The notes: generated by a model not told the origin, from the sequence alone. DNA of 64,000 nucleotides from Arthrobacter sp. AL12 (GCF_029960645.1 NZ_JASBQY010000009.1:62001-126000), one strand, 5' to 3'. Shown: positions 23,854 to 32,735, counted from the first letter of the stretch. Numbers and translations: made by a program.

Positions 23854-24654
23854 CGACCCCGGCGGCAGCCGGCGCCCGGCCTGCCCGCCCCGCGCGGCCC
23901 GCGCGGCCTTCCGCACGCTGCGTTCCCGCCCCACCCGCTGGGCAACCACCAGCCCGACGGCGGCCGTGCCGATCGTGATGGGGTAGCCCATCAGCCGTTC
24001 CAGGGTGCCGGGCTCCGGTACGTCCATCCCGGTCACGCCGCCGGCGATGAGCGCCCCGAGGGACACCACGCCGCAAGCCAGGATGGGCCAGCTCAGCGCT
24101 GTCTGCCGGAGCCAGAGCCAGCCCAGCAGCACCAGCGCCAGGCCACCGGCGGCAAAGTACAGGATGGCCCCCACCACGTGCCACTCGGATCCGGCGTCCT
24201 CGGGGACCAGCCCCACCAGGACGGTCCCGGCACCGGCGGCGGCGGTGAGGGCGCGCGCGGCGATGGCGGCCGCCCACATAACCCGGCTGGCCGGTGCCAG
24301 CGTAAACCGGACGCCGGGCCGCGCCGCCGTGCACAGCAGCGCCGTGCCGAGCAGCAGCGCACCGACCATCATGCCGATGCCCTGGACCACAAACGAGGCG
24401 TTCATCAGCACGTTCGCCGGCGAGCAGACGTCCCGGCCGTCGAAGACCCCGCAGCCCACCGCGCCCAGGTCGCTGATGTAACCGGTCCTGCGGCTGTACG
24501 GCTGCTGCCCCGCCCACGCACCGATCACGGCGGCCTCCGCCACGAAATACTGCAGCACGCTGAGCAGCGCCAGCGCACCGGCGTAGAACCGGGTGGACGG
24601 CAAGGCCGGGATGTAGATGATGTCCTTGGACGGCGAGTCTGCAGCGGTGGTCAT
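23851..24654 (-). CDS. DUF998-family membrane protein
   Basis: A 267-residue polytopic protein with about eight hydrophobic segments. Features fit DUF998: an early loop with Cys residues (GAVGCGVFDGRDVCSPAN), then NASFVVQGIGMMVGALLL, and GMDVPEPGTLERLMGYPI before the last helices. The role of the family is unknown. The ATG at 24654 follows family N-termini; the longer frame to 24732 runs into the tRNA flank. The end is a basic, Arg-rich tail whose stop lies in a duplicated sequence. Confidence 0.8.
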   Translation of the reverse strand: MTTAADSPSKDIIYIPALPSTRFYAGALALLSVLQYFVAEAAVIGAWAGQQPYSRRTGYISDLGAVGCGVFDGRDVCSPANVLMNASFVVQGIGMMVGALLLGTALLCTAARPGVRFTLAPASRVMWAAAIAARALTAAAGAGTVLVGLVPEDAGSEWHVVGAILYFAAGGLALVLLGWLWLRQTALSWPILACGVVSLGALIAGGVTGMDVPEPGTLERLMGYPITIGTAAVGLVVAQRVGRERSVRKAARAARGGQAGRRLPPGS

Positions 24655-24740
24655 GCAAAGAGCGTAGTACGGCCCCTCACCTTGTATGCTTGTATCCGTG
24701 TCCGAACGGGCCGGCCCGCCGCCGACCAGCACGGACGCCC

Positions 24741-24813
24741 GCCCTCGTAGCTCAGTGGATAGAGCACGGCTCTCCTAAAGCCGGTGTCGTTGGTTCGATT
24801 CCAATCGAGGGCA
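24741..24813 (+). tRNA. tRNA-Arg (anticodon CCT)
   Basis: A complete cloverleaf: acceptor GCCCTCG/CGAGGGC with discriminator A, D-arm GCTCAGTGGATAGAGC, anticodon stem CGGCT/AGCCG with loop CTCCTAA (anticodon CCT at 24774-24776), and T-arm with GGTTCGATTCC. The CCA is not encoded. Confidence 0.97.
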
Positions 24814-24814
24814 C

Positions 24815-25312
24815 TTGAACCCCCAGTCCCCGGACGCCGCTCCGGACTTCGACCTCCGCGCCTACCTGCTGGGCAGCTGGGTGGTGGAACGATCCCTGCT
24901 GGACCTGTCCGCCGGCACCCGGGGGACCTTCACCGGCGTCGTCGGCTTTACCGCAGCGGACGACGACGGCGGCCTCCGCTTCCGCGAAGAGGGCACCGTT
25001 TCCTGGGCGTCCGTCCCCGGCGGACCGGCCGGCACACCGTTCACCGGGCCGGCCAGCCGGGAGTACCTGCTCCAGCCCACCGGCGCACCGGACACGATGG
25101 ACATGTTCTTCCCCGACGGCCGGCCGTTCCACCGCATAGGCTTCGGCCCGCGGAGCAGCCAGGACCAGCACTGGTGTGACCCGGACGTTTACCGCGTGAG
25201 CTACACCAGGACGGGCCCGGACGACTTCCGCTACGAGTGGGATGTCACCGGACCGGCCAAGGACCTGCTGCTCACCTCGGTCCTGCGCCGCACCAATAAG
25301 GCCGCGGCGTGA
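24815..25312 (+). CDS. DUF6314 family protein
   Basis: A 165-residue protein matching DUF6314: DLRAYLLGSWVVERSLLDLS, then GTFTGVVGFTAADDDGG, REYLLQP, then FFPDGRPFHRI and CDPDVYRVSYT. It looks like a lipocalin-like beta barrel of unknown ligand. The only start that keeps the conserved N-terminus is TTG at 24815, two bases after the tRNA, so it may be co-transcribed and translated from a processed or leaderless end. Its stop overlaps the Nudix start (GTGA). Confidence 0.8.
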   Translation: MNPQSPDAAPDFDLRAYLLGSWVVERSLLDLSAGTRGTFTGVVGFTAADDDGGLRFREEGTVSWASVPGGPAGTPFTGPASREYLLQPTGAPDTMDMFFPDGRPFHRIGFGPRSSQDQHWCDPDVYRVSYTRTGPDDFRYEWDVTGPAKDLLLTSVLRRTNKAAA

Positions 25313-25713
25313 ACCCGCTCATTGTGGTCTCCGCGGTCTGCGTCTTCGACGAGGCGGGGCGCCTGCTCACCGTGCGTAAACGCGGTACGGACAAGTTCAT
25401 GCACCCCGGCGGCAAGCCCGAGTCGGGCGAGACAGCCGCGCAGACGGCCGCGCGGGAGCTGGCCGAAGAGGTCGGGATCGTGCTCCGGGCCGATGAGCTG
25501 GTGCTCCTGGGTATCTGGTTAGCGGACGCCGCCAACGAGGCCGCGACGCAGATCCAGGCGACGGTCTTCACGGCCCCCGGGGTCTGGAATGCCCGGCCCT
25601 CCGCGGAAATCGCCGAGATCCGCTGGCTGGATCTGGCCGCGGAGCTGCCGGACGACCTCGCCCCGCTGCTCACCGACCACGTCCTGCCCGCCCTCTCGGG
25701 CCAGGCCGGCTAG
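25309..25713 (+). CDS. Nudix hydrolase
   Basis: A 134-residue Nudix protein. The Nudix box is complete: GGKPESGETAAQTAARELAE followed by EVGI, with the catalytic REL-EE glutamates. The short core without extra domains resembles MutT-like house-cleaning enzymes acting on nucleotide diphosphate derivatives. The substrate is not evident. The GTG start overlaps the DUF6314 stop. Confidence 0.9.
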   Translation: MNPLIVVSAVCVFDEAGRLLTVRKRGTDKFMHPGGKPESGETAAQTAARELAEEVGIVLRADELVLLGIWLADAANEAATQIQATVFTAPGVWNARPSAEIAEIRWLDLAAELPDDLAPLLTDHVLPALSGQAG

Positions 25714-25789
25714 CGCCTGGCCGAACAGCGCCTGCCCGATCAGCCCCCCCCCGGCACAGCTACTGCCCGTACGGTTAGGGCCCGTGCAG

Positions 25790-27703
25790 TCAGTGCCCGG
25801 GAACGGCCTCTTCCGCCACGGCGCTGGCTTCGGCGAACTGCGTCCGGTACAGCTCCGCGTAGCGGCCTTCGGCGGCCAGCAGCTCGGTGTGCGTCCCGCG
25901 CTCAACGATCCGGCCGCCCTCCACCACCAGGATGGCGTCGGCGGCCCGGATGGTCGACAGCCGGTGGGCGATCACGACGGCCGTGCGCCCCTCGAGCGCG
26001 GCGCCCAGGGCCTCCTGGACGGCGGCTTCGTTCGTGGAGTCCAGGGCCGCGGTGGCCTCGTCCAGGATCACAACGCGCGGCTGGGCAATGAGCAGGCGGG
26101 CGATGGTGAGGCGCTGGCGTTCGCCGCCGGAGAGGCGGTAGCCGCGCTCTCCCACGACGGTGTCCAGTCCGTCCGGGAGCGAGCGGATCATGTCCTCCAG
26201 CCGGGCCTGGCGCAACACATCCCACATCAGCTCGTCGCTGGCGTCCGGGCGGGCCAGGCGCAGGTTGGAAGCGATGCTCTCGTGGAACAGGTGCCCGTCC
26301 TGGGTCACCATGCCCAGGGTGTGCCGCATGGAATCGAAGGTGAGGTCCCGGACATCCACGCCGGTACCGGGCACGGCTCCGCCGAAGCGGACCGCACCGG
26401 AATCGACGTCGTACAGTCGCGAGAGCAGCTGCGCGATTGTGGACTTGCCGGCCCCCGAGGACCCCACGAGGGCGACGGTCTGGCCGGGTTCGACCCGGAA
26501 GCTGATGCCGTGCAGCACCTCTTCGCCGCCGCGGGTGTCGAGGGTGGACACGTCCTCGAGCGAGGCGAGCGAGACCTTGTCCGCCGAGGGGTAGGAGAAG
26601 CGGACGTCGTCGAACTCCACGGACAGCGGCCCGGCCGGTGAGGACACCGCGTCGGGCTTCTGCTGGATGAGCGGCTTGAGGTCCAGGATCTCGAAGACCC
26701 GCTCGAAGCTGACCAGGGCGCTCATGATCTCGACCCGGGCGTTGGAGAGCGCGGTGAGCGGCGCATAGAGGCGGGTGAGCAGCAGTGCCAGCACGACGAC
26801 GTCGCCCGCGGCCAGCTGCCCCTGCAGGGCGAGGAAGCCGCCGAGTCCGTAGACCAGGGCCAGGGCCAGGGCCGAGACGAGCGTCAGTGCGGTCACGAAG
26901 GTGAACTGCAGCATGGCCGTGCGGATGCCGATGTCCCGCACGCGCCCGGCGCGGACGGCGAATTCCCGGGATTCCTCGTCGGGGCGGCCGAAGAGCTTCA
27001 CCAGGGTGGCGCCCGGGGCGGAGAACCGCTCCGTCATTTGGGTGCCCATGGAGGCATTGTGCTCGGCGGCCTCACGGCGCAGGTCGGCAAGCTTGGAGCC
27101 CATCCGGCGGGCCGGGATCAGGAAGATCGGCAGCAGGATCATGGCGAGCACGGTGATGAGCCAGGACTTCCCCAGCATTACCACAAGGGTCAGGGCGAGG
27201 GCCACGACGTTGCTGACGACCCCGGAGAGGGTCCCGGCGAACGCCGACTGGGCACCGATCACGTCGTTGTTCAGCCGGCTCACCAGCGCCCCGGTGCGGG
27301 TGCGGGTGAAGAACGCGATCGGCATCTTCTGCACGTGGTCGAAGACCTTGGTGCGCAGATCCACGATCACACCCTCGCCGATGGTGGAGGACAGCCAGCG
27401 CGTGACAAGTCCCAGCCCGGCTTCGGCGACCGCCACGATCGCGATCAGCACGGCCAGCCAGACGACGACGTCGGTGGCCGCGCCGGCGATGATCGCGTCC
27501 ACGACCTGGCCGGCGAGCACGGGGGTGGCGACAGCCAGCACGGCCATCACAATTGAGAGCAGCACGAAGGCGATCAGCTTGCCCTTGTGCGGGCGGGCGA
27601 AGCTGAACACCCGCTTGAGCGTCTCCTTCGAGAACGGTTTCGAGCCGCTCGAGGCGCGTGTGATGTTGTAAAGGGAGCTCCAGGCTACCCGGTCCATGCT
27701 CAT
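25790..27703 (-). CDS. ABC exporter, fused membrane and ATPase domains
   Basis: A 637-residue half-transporter. Six membrane helices cover about residues 40-320, followed by an ATPase domain with Walker A GSSGAGKST, signature LSGGERQRL, Walker B VVILDEATAALD and H-loop IAHRLSTI. It would work as a homo- or heterodimer; no partner half-transporter is adjacent. Substrate unknown; multidrug or lipid export is typical. ATG 27703 overlaps the ABC-F stop (ATGA), so it is coupled to that gene. Confidence 0.92.
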   Translation of the reverse strand: MSMDRVAWSSLYNITRASSGSKPFSKETLKRVFSFARPHKGKLIAFVLLSIVMAVLAVATPVLAGQVVDAIIAGAATDVVVWLAVLIAIVAVAEAGLGLVTRWLSSTIGEGVIVDLRTKVFDHVQKMPIAFFTRTRTGALVSRLNNDVIGAQSAFAGTLSGVVSNVVALALTLVVMLGKSWLITVLAMILLPIFLIPARRMGSKLADLRREAAEHNASMGTQMTERFSAPGATLVKLFGRPDEESREFAVRAGRVRDIGIRTAMLQFTFVTALTLVSALALALVYGLGGFLALQGQLAAGDVVVLALLLTRLYAPLTALSNARVEIMSALVSFERVFEILDLKPLIQQKPDAVSSPAGPLSVEFDDVRFSYPSADKVSLASLEDVSTLDTRGGEEVLHGISFRVEPGQTVALVGSSGAGKSTIAQLLSRLYDVDSGAVRFGGAVPGTGVDVRDLTFDSMRHTLGMVTQDGHLFHESIASNLRLARPDASDELMWDVLRQARLEDMIRSLPDGLDTVVGERGYRLSGGERQRLTIARLLIAQPRVVILDEATAALDSTNEAAVQEALGAALEGRTAVVIAHRLSTIRAADAILVVEGGRIVERGTHTELLAAEGRYAELYRTQFAEASAVAEEAVPGH

Positions 27704-29370
27704 GTGTTGTTGCCTTTCGGGGCGGTGTGGCCCAGGAGCTCGGTGACGACGCCGTTGTCCACGTTCCAGCGCGCGTCAAGGCGCACGTTTTCCAGCAGCC
27801 TGCGGTCGTGGGTGACCAGCAGCAGGGCGCCGTCGTAGCCTTCGAGGGCTTCCTCGAGCTGTTCGATTGCCGGAAGATCCAGGTGGTTGGTGGGCTCGTC
27901 GAGCACCAGCAGGTTCACGCCGCGGGCCTGCAGCAGGGCCAGCGCGGCCCGGGTCCGCTCCCCCGGCGACAGGGAGTCCACCGGGCGGGAGGTGTGGTCT
28001 GCCTTGAGGCCGAATTTGGCCAGCAGGGTCCGGACTTCGGCCGGGGTCTGGTCCGTGAGCACGGCCTCGACGGCGTCGGCCAGTTTCAGCGGCCCGGCCA
28101 GCAGCCCGCGGGCCTGGTCGATCTCGCCGACGGCCACGGAGGTGCCCATGGAGGAGTCACCGGAATCGGGCCGCTGGATGCCCAGCAGCAGGCGCAGCAG
28201 GGTGGACTTGCCGGCACCGTTGGGGCCGGTAATGCCGATGCGTTCCCCGGCGTTGAGCTGCAGATTTACCGGCCCCAGGGTGAAGTCCCCCTGGCGGGCG
28301 ACGGCGTCGCGGAGCGTCGCCACGACGGCGCTCGAGCGCGGTGCCGCCCCGATGCTGAACTGCAGCTGCCATTCCTTGCGGGGTTCGTCGACCTCGTCCA
28401 GCCGGGCGATGCGCGATTCCATCTGGCGGACCTTCTGGCCCTGCTTCTCGGAGGACTCGGTGCTGGCCGCGCGCCTGATCTTGTCGTTGTCCGGGTTCTT
28501 CTTCATGGCGTTGCGGACGCCCTGGGAGCTCCACTCGCGCTGGGTGCGGGCGCGGGAGACCAGATCGGCCTTGGTGTTGGCGAACTCCTCGTACCGTTCC
28601 CGGGCATGCCGGCGCGCCACGGCACGCTCCTCGAGGTAGGCCTCGTAGCCGCCGTCGTAGACCGCCACGGAGTTCTGCGCGAGGTCCAGTTCCACGATGG
28701 TGGTCACGCAGCGGGCGAGGAACTCGCGGTCGTGGGAAACCAGCACCACGCCGCCGCGGAGTCCCTGCACGAAGGCCTCGAGTTTGGCCAGTCCGTTGAG
28801 GTCCAGATCGTTCGTGGGTTCGTCCAGGAGCACGATGTCGAAGCGGCTGAGCAGCAACGCCGCGAGCGCCACACGGGCAGCCTGCCCGCCGGAGAGTCCG
28901 GTCATTTCGGCGTCCTGCCCCACCTCGAGGCCGAGGTCGGCGAGGACGGCCGGGATGCGGTCGTCCAGGTCCGCGGCGCCGGAGGCCATCCAGCGGTCGA
29001 ACGCGAGGGAGTAGTCGTCGTCGGAGCCGGGAGCGCCATTGCCAAGGGCATCCGCCGAGGACTCCATGTCCAGGGTGGCCTGCGCGCAGCCGGTGCGCCG
29101 GGCGATGTAGCCGGCGACCGTCTCGCCGGCGACCCGTTCATGTTCCTGGGGCAGCCAGCCCACGAAGGCGTCCGCCGGGGCGAGGCTGATGGTGCCTTCC
29201 TGCGGCTGGTCGACGCCGGCCAGGAGCCGGAGCAGCGTGGATTTTCCCGCCCCGTTGGCGCCCACGACGCCGACGACGTCGCCGGGCGCGACGGTCAGGG
29301 AGAGTTTGGAGAAGAGGGTGCGGTGGTCGTGACCACCGGAGAGGTCCTTGGCAACAAGGGTTGCAGTCAT
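27700..29370 (-). CDS. ABC-F ribosome-associated ATPase
   Basis: A 556-residue protein with two ATPase cassettes and no membrane segment. First cassette: GANGAGKST, LSGGQAARVALAALLLSRFD, DEPTNDLD. Second: GPNGAGKST, LSPGERTRAALALLQ, DEPTNHLD. The linker (about 240-330) is charged and helical, as in ABC-F proteins that reach the ribosomal tunnel or P site. Antibiotic-resistance ABC-Fs and housekeeping ones look alike at this level. Coupling to an ABC exporter and a promoter-proximal hairpin upstream support an inducible protective role. Confidence 0.88.
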   Translation of the reverse strand: MTATLVAKDLSGGHDHRTLFSKLSLTVAPGDVVGVVGANGAGKSTLLRLLAGVDQPQEGTISLAPADAFVGWLPQEHERVAGETVAGYIARRTGCAQATLDMESSADALGNGAPGSDDDYSLAFDRWMASGAADLDDRIPAVLADLGLEVGQDAEMTGLSGGQAARVALAALLLSRFDIVLLDEPTNDLDLNGLAKLEAFVQGLRGGVVLVSHDREFLARCVTTIVELDLAQNSVAVYDGGYEAYLEERAVARRHARERYEEFANTKADLVSRARTQREWSSQGVRNAMKKNPDNDKIRRAASTESSEKQGQKVRQMESRIARLDEVDEPRKEWQLQFSIGAAPRSSAVVATLRDAVARQGDFTLGPVNLQLNAGERIGITGPNGAGKSTLLRLLLGIQRPDSGDSSMGTSVAVGEIDQARGLLAGPLKLADAVEAVLTDQTPAEVRTLLAKFGLKADHTSRPVDSLSPGERTRAALALLQARGVNLLVLDEPTNHLDLPAIEQLEEALEGYDGALLLVTHDRRLLENVRLDARWNVDNGVVTELLGHTAPKGNNT

Positions 29371-29444
29371 TAGTCCATTCTCTCACCGCGGCCCGCAGCA
29401 GACCGCCACAGGGGGTTCCGGGCGGCCGCCGGCCGGCGGGCATG

Positions 29445-29492
29445 AAAGAACCCGCTGGTCCGGACTTGGGGGGTGTACGGACCAGCGGGTTC
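29445..29492 (-). terminator. Hairpin with T run in the ABC-F leader, candidate attenuator
   Basis: GAACCCGCTGGTCCG (29448-29462) and its exact complement (29478-29492) form a 15-bp perfect stem with a 15-base loop. On the minus strand it is followed by TTTC. It starts within about three bases of the predicted transcription start and precedes the ABC-F start by about 75 bp. No minus-strand gene lies upstream, so it can only stop the ABC-F transcript. Confidence 0.6.
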
Positions 29493-29500
29493 GAGCATTT

Positions 29501-29529
29501 AGCATAGTTGAATCAGCACGTCCCGTAAA
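29501..29529 (-). promoter_or_regulatory. Promoter of the ABC-F/exporter operon
   Basis: On the minus strand, TTTACG (29529-29524), a 17-base spacer and TATGCT (29506-29501) form a sigma-70-type promoter. Transcription would begin near 29494, directly at the foot of the hairpin. Confidence 0.55.
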
Positions 29530-29598
29530 ATCGCCACAGTCACCTCTCCACCGACCGACAGCAGCCGCACCTCCATTCGACTCTGCAGGAAGCCGTAA

Positions 29599-30345
29599 AT
29601 GCCCTTACCCGCCAAGGCGTTTCAACACTGGCTCCATGTCGTTGCTCCGAGCGCGAGCACAGCCGACATCTGCAGGCTTTCCGGGATCAAGCGCACCACC
29701 CTTGCCCAGCAGCTGGTGCGCGGCAAGGTTGCCGAATCCACCCTCGTCAGCATCAGCCGGGCCCTCAAGCGCAGCCCTTTGGCCGACCTTGCCGCGTTCG
29801 AGAGCTATGCGGACCTTGCCGGGCGGCCGCAGCCGCCGACTCCCGCGGAACTCGTCAGCCAGATTGCCACCATGGATCTGCTGCGGGCCGTCATTTCCCG
29901 CTCTGCACCGGCGTACGGCGGCTATGGCGACGACGGCAGTGCGCTGACGCCGGCGCTTGGTGCCGCACCGCACGCCACCTCGGTCCGGAACTGGGTGGAC
30001 GCGATCGACGACGGCGAATTGCGGCACCGGGTGTCGGACGCCACGGGGGTTGCGCCGCAGAACTATTCGGCCCAGTTGACCGCCAACCGGCTCTCCCCCG
30101 AGTTGGCGGTCGCGACCGCCCGCGCCGCTGGCGTAGGATTCACGGGCGGACTCGTCGCTACGGGATTGCTCACCGAAGCCGAGGCCGGCTGGCCGCCGGA
30201 GGCCAAGCAGGCCGCCCTGGACGCCTTGTCCGATGGCGAACTCACCGTATTGGCCGGGGAGCGCCTTCAGGCCCTCGGCAAGACCCTGCGCCGCCAGGAA
30301 CACGAACAAGAACAAACCAAAAAGATATGGGAGAACCTCGGATGA
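29599..30345 (+). CDS. Xre-like helix-turn-helix protein
   Basis: A 248-residue protein. Residues about 15-65 form an Xre-type HTH (ADICRLSGIKRTTLAQQLVR, then STLVSISRALKRSPL). The middle and C-terminal parts are helical with repeated Ala/Leu patterns (RVSDATGVAPQNYSAQL, a second HTH-like segment, then TGLLTEAEAGW). The last 25 residues are highly charged and may be a coiled coil. It is the first gene of a four-gene unit; its stop overlaps the first membrane gene. It probably controls that unit. No matching characterised family is known to me. Confidence 0.75.
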   Translation: MPLPAKAFQHWLHVVAPSASTADICRLSGIKRTTLAQQLVRGKVAESTLVSISRALKRSPLADLAAFESYADLAGRPQPPTPAELVSQIATMDLLRAVISRSAPAYGGYGDDGSALTPALGAAPHATSVRNWVDAIDDGELRHRVSDATGVAPQNYSAQLTANRLSPELAVATARAAGVGFTGGLVATGLLTEAEAGWPPEAKQAALDALSDGELTVLAGERLQALGKTLRRQEHEQEQTKKIWENLG

Positions 30346-31064
30346 TCGCGATCCTGCAGTGGACCACTTTTGCGGTCTGCGCACTTGTCGCGATCGCGCG
30401 GATTCCGAGTGCGCTGCGGCGGGAGAACAGGTCGATTTTCGGCGTCTTCGTGCTGTCCACCGTGGCCATTCTGCTCAGCATCGATGTGAGCTACCAGTCC
30501 ATCGACGCGTGGCTCGGGTCCGAGAACTACACAAACCTGATCCTTCGTTTTGTCGTCTATGGCACGGTACTGCTGGCCGGCTACCGGATCGCCAAGGCCT
30601 TCGATGGACCGAGGAGCATCCGCCTCATCGTTGGCCCCGTGGGGAAGTCAGTTCTTACTGGCGTGGGCATCGCCACCGTGATCCTCTTCCTGTTGGCTGA
30701 CACCGAGGGAACCGCCACCGGTCTGAAGACGCTGCCCGCCAGAAGCCCCCAGAACGCGGCGCTGATCGAGTCGTACGCCGCAGTGGGACGCCTGTACCCG
30801 GCCTACGTCGCCGCGTGCATCCTGCCCGCCACCTTCGTGGCAATCAGTCGGCCACTCCCCAAAACCATCCGCATCGGTGCACTGCTGCTGACGGTCGCAT
30901 TCGCCGCAATGGCCTTCGGCTCCTTCTACCCGCTGATCCCCAGCGAGGCCGGGTTTCTGGAGTACGTCATCAACTACACGTCGGTGTTGTGCCTGGCCCT
31001 CGGGCTAGCCTTCGTCTGGATTTCCAGCCTGATGGCAAAGCGCGCGCTGCGGATGCACCCGTGA
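30342..31064 (+). CDS. Seven-helix membrane protein, paralogue 1
   Basis: A 240-residue membrane protein with about seven hydrophobic segments. It starts MIAILQWTTFAVCALVAIAR and contains RIPSALRRENRSIFGVF, NLILRFVVYGTVLLAGYRIA and a conserved AAVGRLYPAYVA stretch. These are shared with the next two genes, so the three are tandem duplicates. ATG 30342 overlaps the HTH gene stop (ATGA). The topology recalls the membrane half of MAB_1171c-type putative transporters that accompany Xre genes, but no function is known. Confidence 0.75.
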   Translation: MIAILQWTTFAVCALVAIARIPSALRRENRSIFGVFVLSTVAILLSIDVSYQSIDAWLGSENYTNLILRFVVYGTVLLAGYRIAKAFDGPRSIRLIVGPVGKSVLTGVGIATVILFLLADTEGTATGLKTLPARSPQNAALIESYAAVGRLYPAYVAACILPATFVAISRPLPKTIRIGALLLTVAFAAMAFGSFYPLIPSEAGFLEYVINYTSVLCLALGLAFVWISSLMAKRALRMHP

Positions 31065-31798
31065 TGATCGCAATCCTGCAGTGGACCACGTTGGCGGTCT
31101 GCGCATTCGTCGCGATCGCGAGGATTCCGAGTGCCGTCCGGGGTGAGAATAGATCGCTGTTCTTCGTGTATGCGTTCATGACGGTGGCCATCGTCTTGAG
31201 CATCGAGGCACCGTACCTGGCCGTGGACAGTGTCCTGGGCGGCGTGAACCTGGCCAACCTGCTGCTGCGCTTCATCATCTTCGGCACCGTCTTTGCCCTC
31301 GGGCTCAGAATCGCCCGGGGCTTCGGCGCCGATGACGCCCTCCGTTTGATCACCGGTCCCCCGGGGATCGCATTCGCGGGAGCTGCATCGGTGGCGGTAG
31401 TGGTGGTCTTCCTGATGATGGACACGGCAGGATCGTCCGCAGGATTGATCTCGGTGTATGACAGGGATGCCCGCAACGCGGCGCTCGTGGAGTACTACGG
31501 AGCCGCCGGACGGCTCTACCCCGCGTACATCACGCTTGCCCTCTTTCCTGCCATGGTGCGGGCAGTGCGCGGCGGGCTGCCGGGCCTTGTCCGGCTCGGC
31601 GCTGCCTTGCTGGCAGTTGGTACCTTAGCCATTACGCTGAGCCTGTTGTCCCCGGTGATTCCCGCGTCGCTGGCCTACCTGCGCTTTGTCTTCAGCTATA
31701 CCGCCATTTTGGGGCTCGTCGTGGGACTTGCCGCGATCTGGCTGTCGAAGATTCTGGCCAGGAAGATGCGGAAAGCGCACACTGGCCTGACCGGATAG
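31064..31798 (+). CDS. Seven-helix membrane protein, paralogue 2
   Basis: A 244-residue paralogue of the preceding product. MIAILQWTTLAVCAFVAIAR, RIPSAVRGENRSLF, NLLLRFIIFGTVFALGLRIA and AAGRLYPAYITL align without gaps over most of the length. Its ATG shares one base with the TGA of paralogue 1, so translation is tightly coupled. The close match in the first 60 residues suggests recent duplication or conversion. Confidence 0.75.
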   Translation: MIAILQWTTLAVCAFVAIARIPSAVRGENRSLFFVYAFMTVAIVLSIEAPYLAVDSVLGGVNLANLLLRFIIFGTVFALGLRIARGFGADDALRLITGPPGIAFAGAASVAVVVVFLMMDTAGSSAGLISVYDRDARNAALVEYYGAAGRLYPAYITLALFPAMVRAVRGGLPGLVRLGAALLAVGTLAITLSLLSPVIPASLAYLRFVFSYTAILGLVVGLAAIWLSKILARKMRKAHTGLTG

Positions 31799-31820
31799 CG
31801 GAGCGACGGGGAGAACCCTG

Positions 31821-32564
31821 ATGATGGCAACCCTGGAGTGGATGACTCTCGTGGTGTGCTGTGTGGCGCTCTTTCTGCGGGTGCCGGATGCTGTGCGGGG
31901 CCGGAACCGGACCGTTTTCGGAATCCTCTTCCTGGGCAGCCTGTGCAGTGTGCTCGCCGTCTCAGAGCTCTACGAGGTGATTGACGGCGCCCTGGGTGGC
32001 TGGGACCTTACCAGCCTGATCCTGCGCTATCTGGTCTTCGCAACCGTCCTGCTGGTCGGTCTCCGGGTCACGAGTGGACTCGCCGCAGCCCGGGCCCACC
32101 AGCTCATTTCCGGAGGTATCGGGCGCTGGGCGCTGGGGCTCGGCTGTCTGGCCGTGACGGTGGCGTTCTTCCTGACGGGCAGTTCCTGGCCACCGGCGGG
32201 GCCGCCCGCGCAGGGGGCGGGCGGTGCAGGGGACGCGGACCTGTCCCCCTGGTTCACGGCTGCCGGCCGCACGTATCCTGCCTTCGTGTCGCTCGTCCTG
32301 GCGGCTCCGCTGCTGGCGGCCGTCAGGAGCAGGCTGCCGCGCCTGGTCAGGGCCGGTGCCCTGCTGGTCCTGCTCGGCGCCGTCTGTGCAGCCCTCAGCC
32401 TCCCGGCCGCCCTGACGCCGCCCAGTTGGGCTGGCGCGCAGCACTTCGTTAACTACGCGGCGGCCCTGGGCTACGTCGTGGGCCTCGTCGTGTTTTGGTT
32501 TTCGGGGCTGATCGCGAGTCCTTCGGGTAACGCTCGCGCAAGATTACGTCGGAACCGCAACTAG
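31821..32564 (+). CDS. Seven-helix membrane protein, paralogue 3
   Basis: A 247-residue, more divergent paralogue: MATLEWMTLVVCCVALFLRV, VPDAVRGRNRTVFG, SLILRYLVFATVLLVGLRV and AAGRTYPAFVSL. A Pro/Gly/Ala-rich extracytoplasmic loop (SWPPAGPPAQGAGG) replaces the loop of the others. It follows 22 bp after paralogue 2 with GGGGAG seven bases before ATG 31821. Last gene of the cassette; a hairpin follows at 32684. Confidence 0.75.
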   Translation: MMATLEWMTLVVCCVALFLRVPDAVRGRNRTVFGILFLGSLCSVLAVSELYEVIDGALGGWDLTSLILRYLVFATVLLVGLRVTSGLAAARAHQLISGGIGRWALGLGCLAVTVAFFLTGSSWPPAGPPAQGAGGAGDADLSPWFTAAGRTYPAFVSLVLAAPLLAAVRSRLPRLVRAGALLVLLGAVCAALSLPAALTPPSWAGAQHFVNYAAALGYVVGLVVFWFSGLIASPSGNARARLRRNRN

Positions 32565-32683
32565 GCATTCACAAAATCATTAGATCGTGAGAGGATCATG
32601 AATGTGTGAAAGCGGCATTCGCTTCGTGAACGGGGACAATCCGTGCGGAGCCGAGGCAGCCGCCCAAGCGCCATTGGGGGGAT

Positions 32684-32717
32684 GAGTGGTAGCGGTCCAA
32701 CAGGACCGCTCCCACTC
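32684..32717. terminator. Bidirectional hairpin between convergent genes
   Basis: Arms 32684-32698 and 32703-32717 pair over 15 bp with one mismatch around AACA. It lies between the plus-strand membrane cassette and the minus-strand mannosidase gene and probably stops both transcripts. Confidence 0.6.
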
Positions 32718-32735
32718 AGCCTGTTTAAGGGCCCT

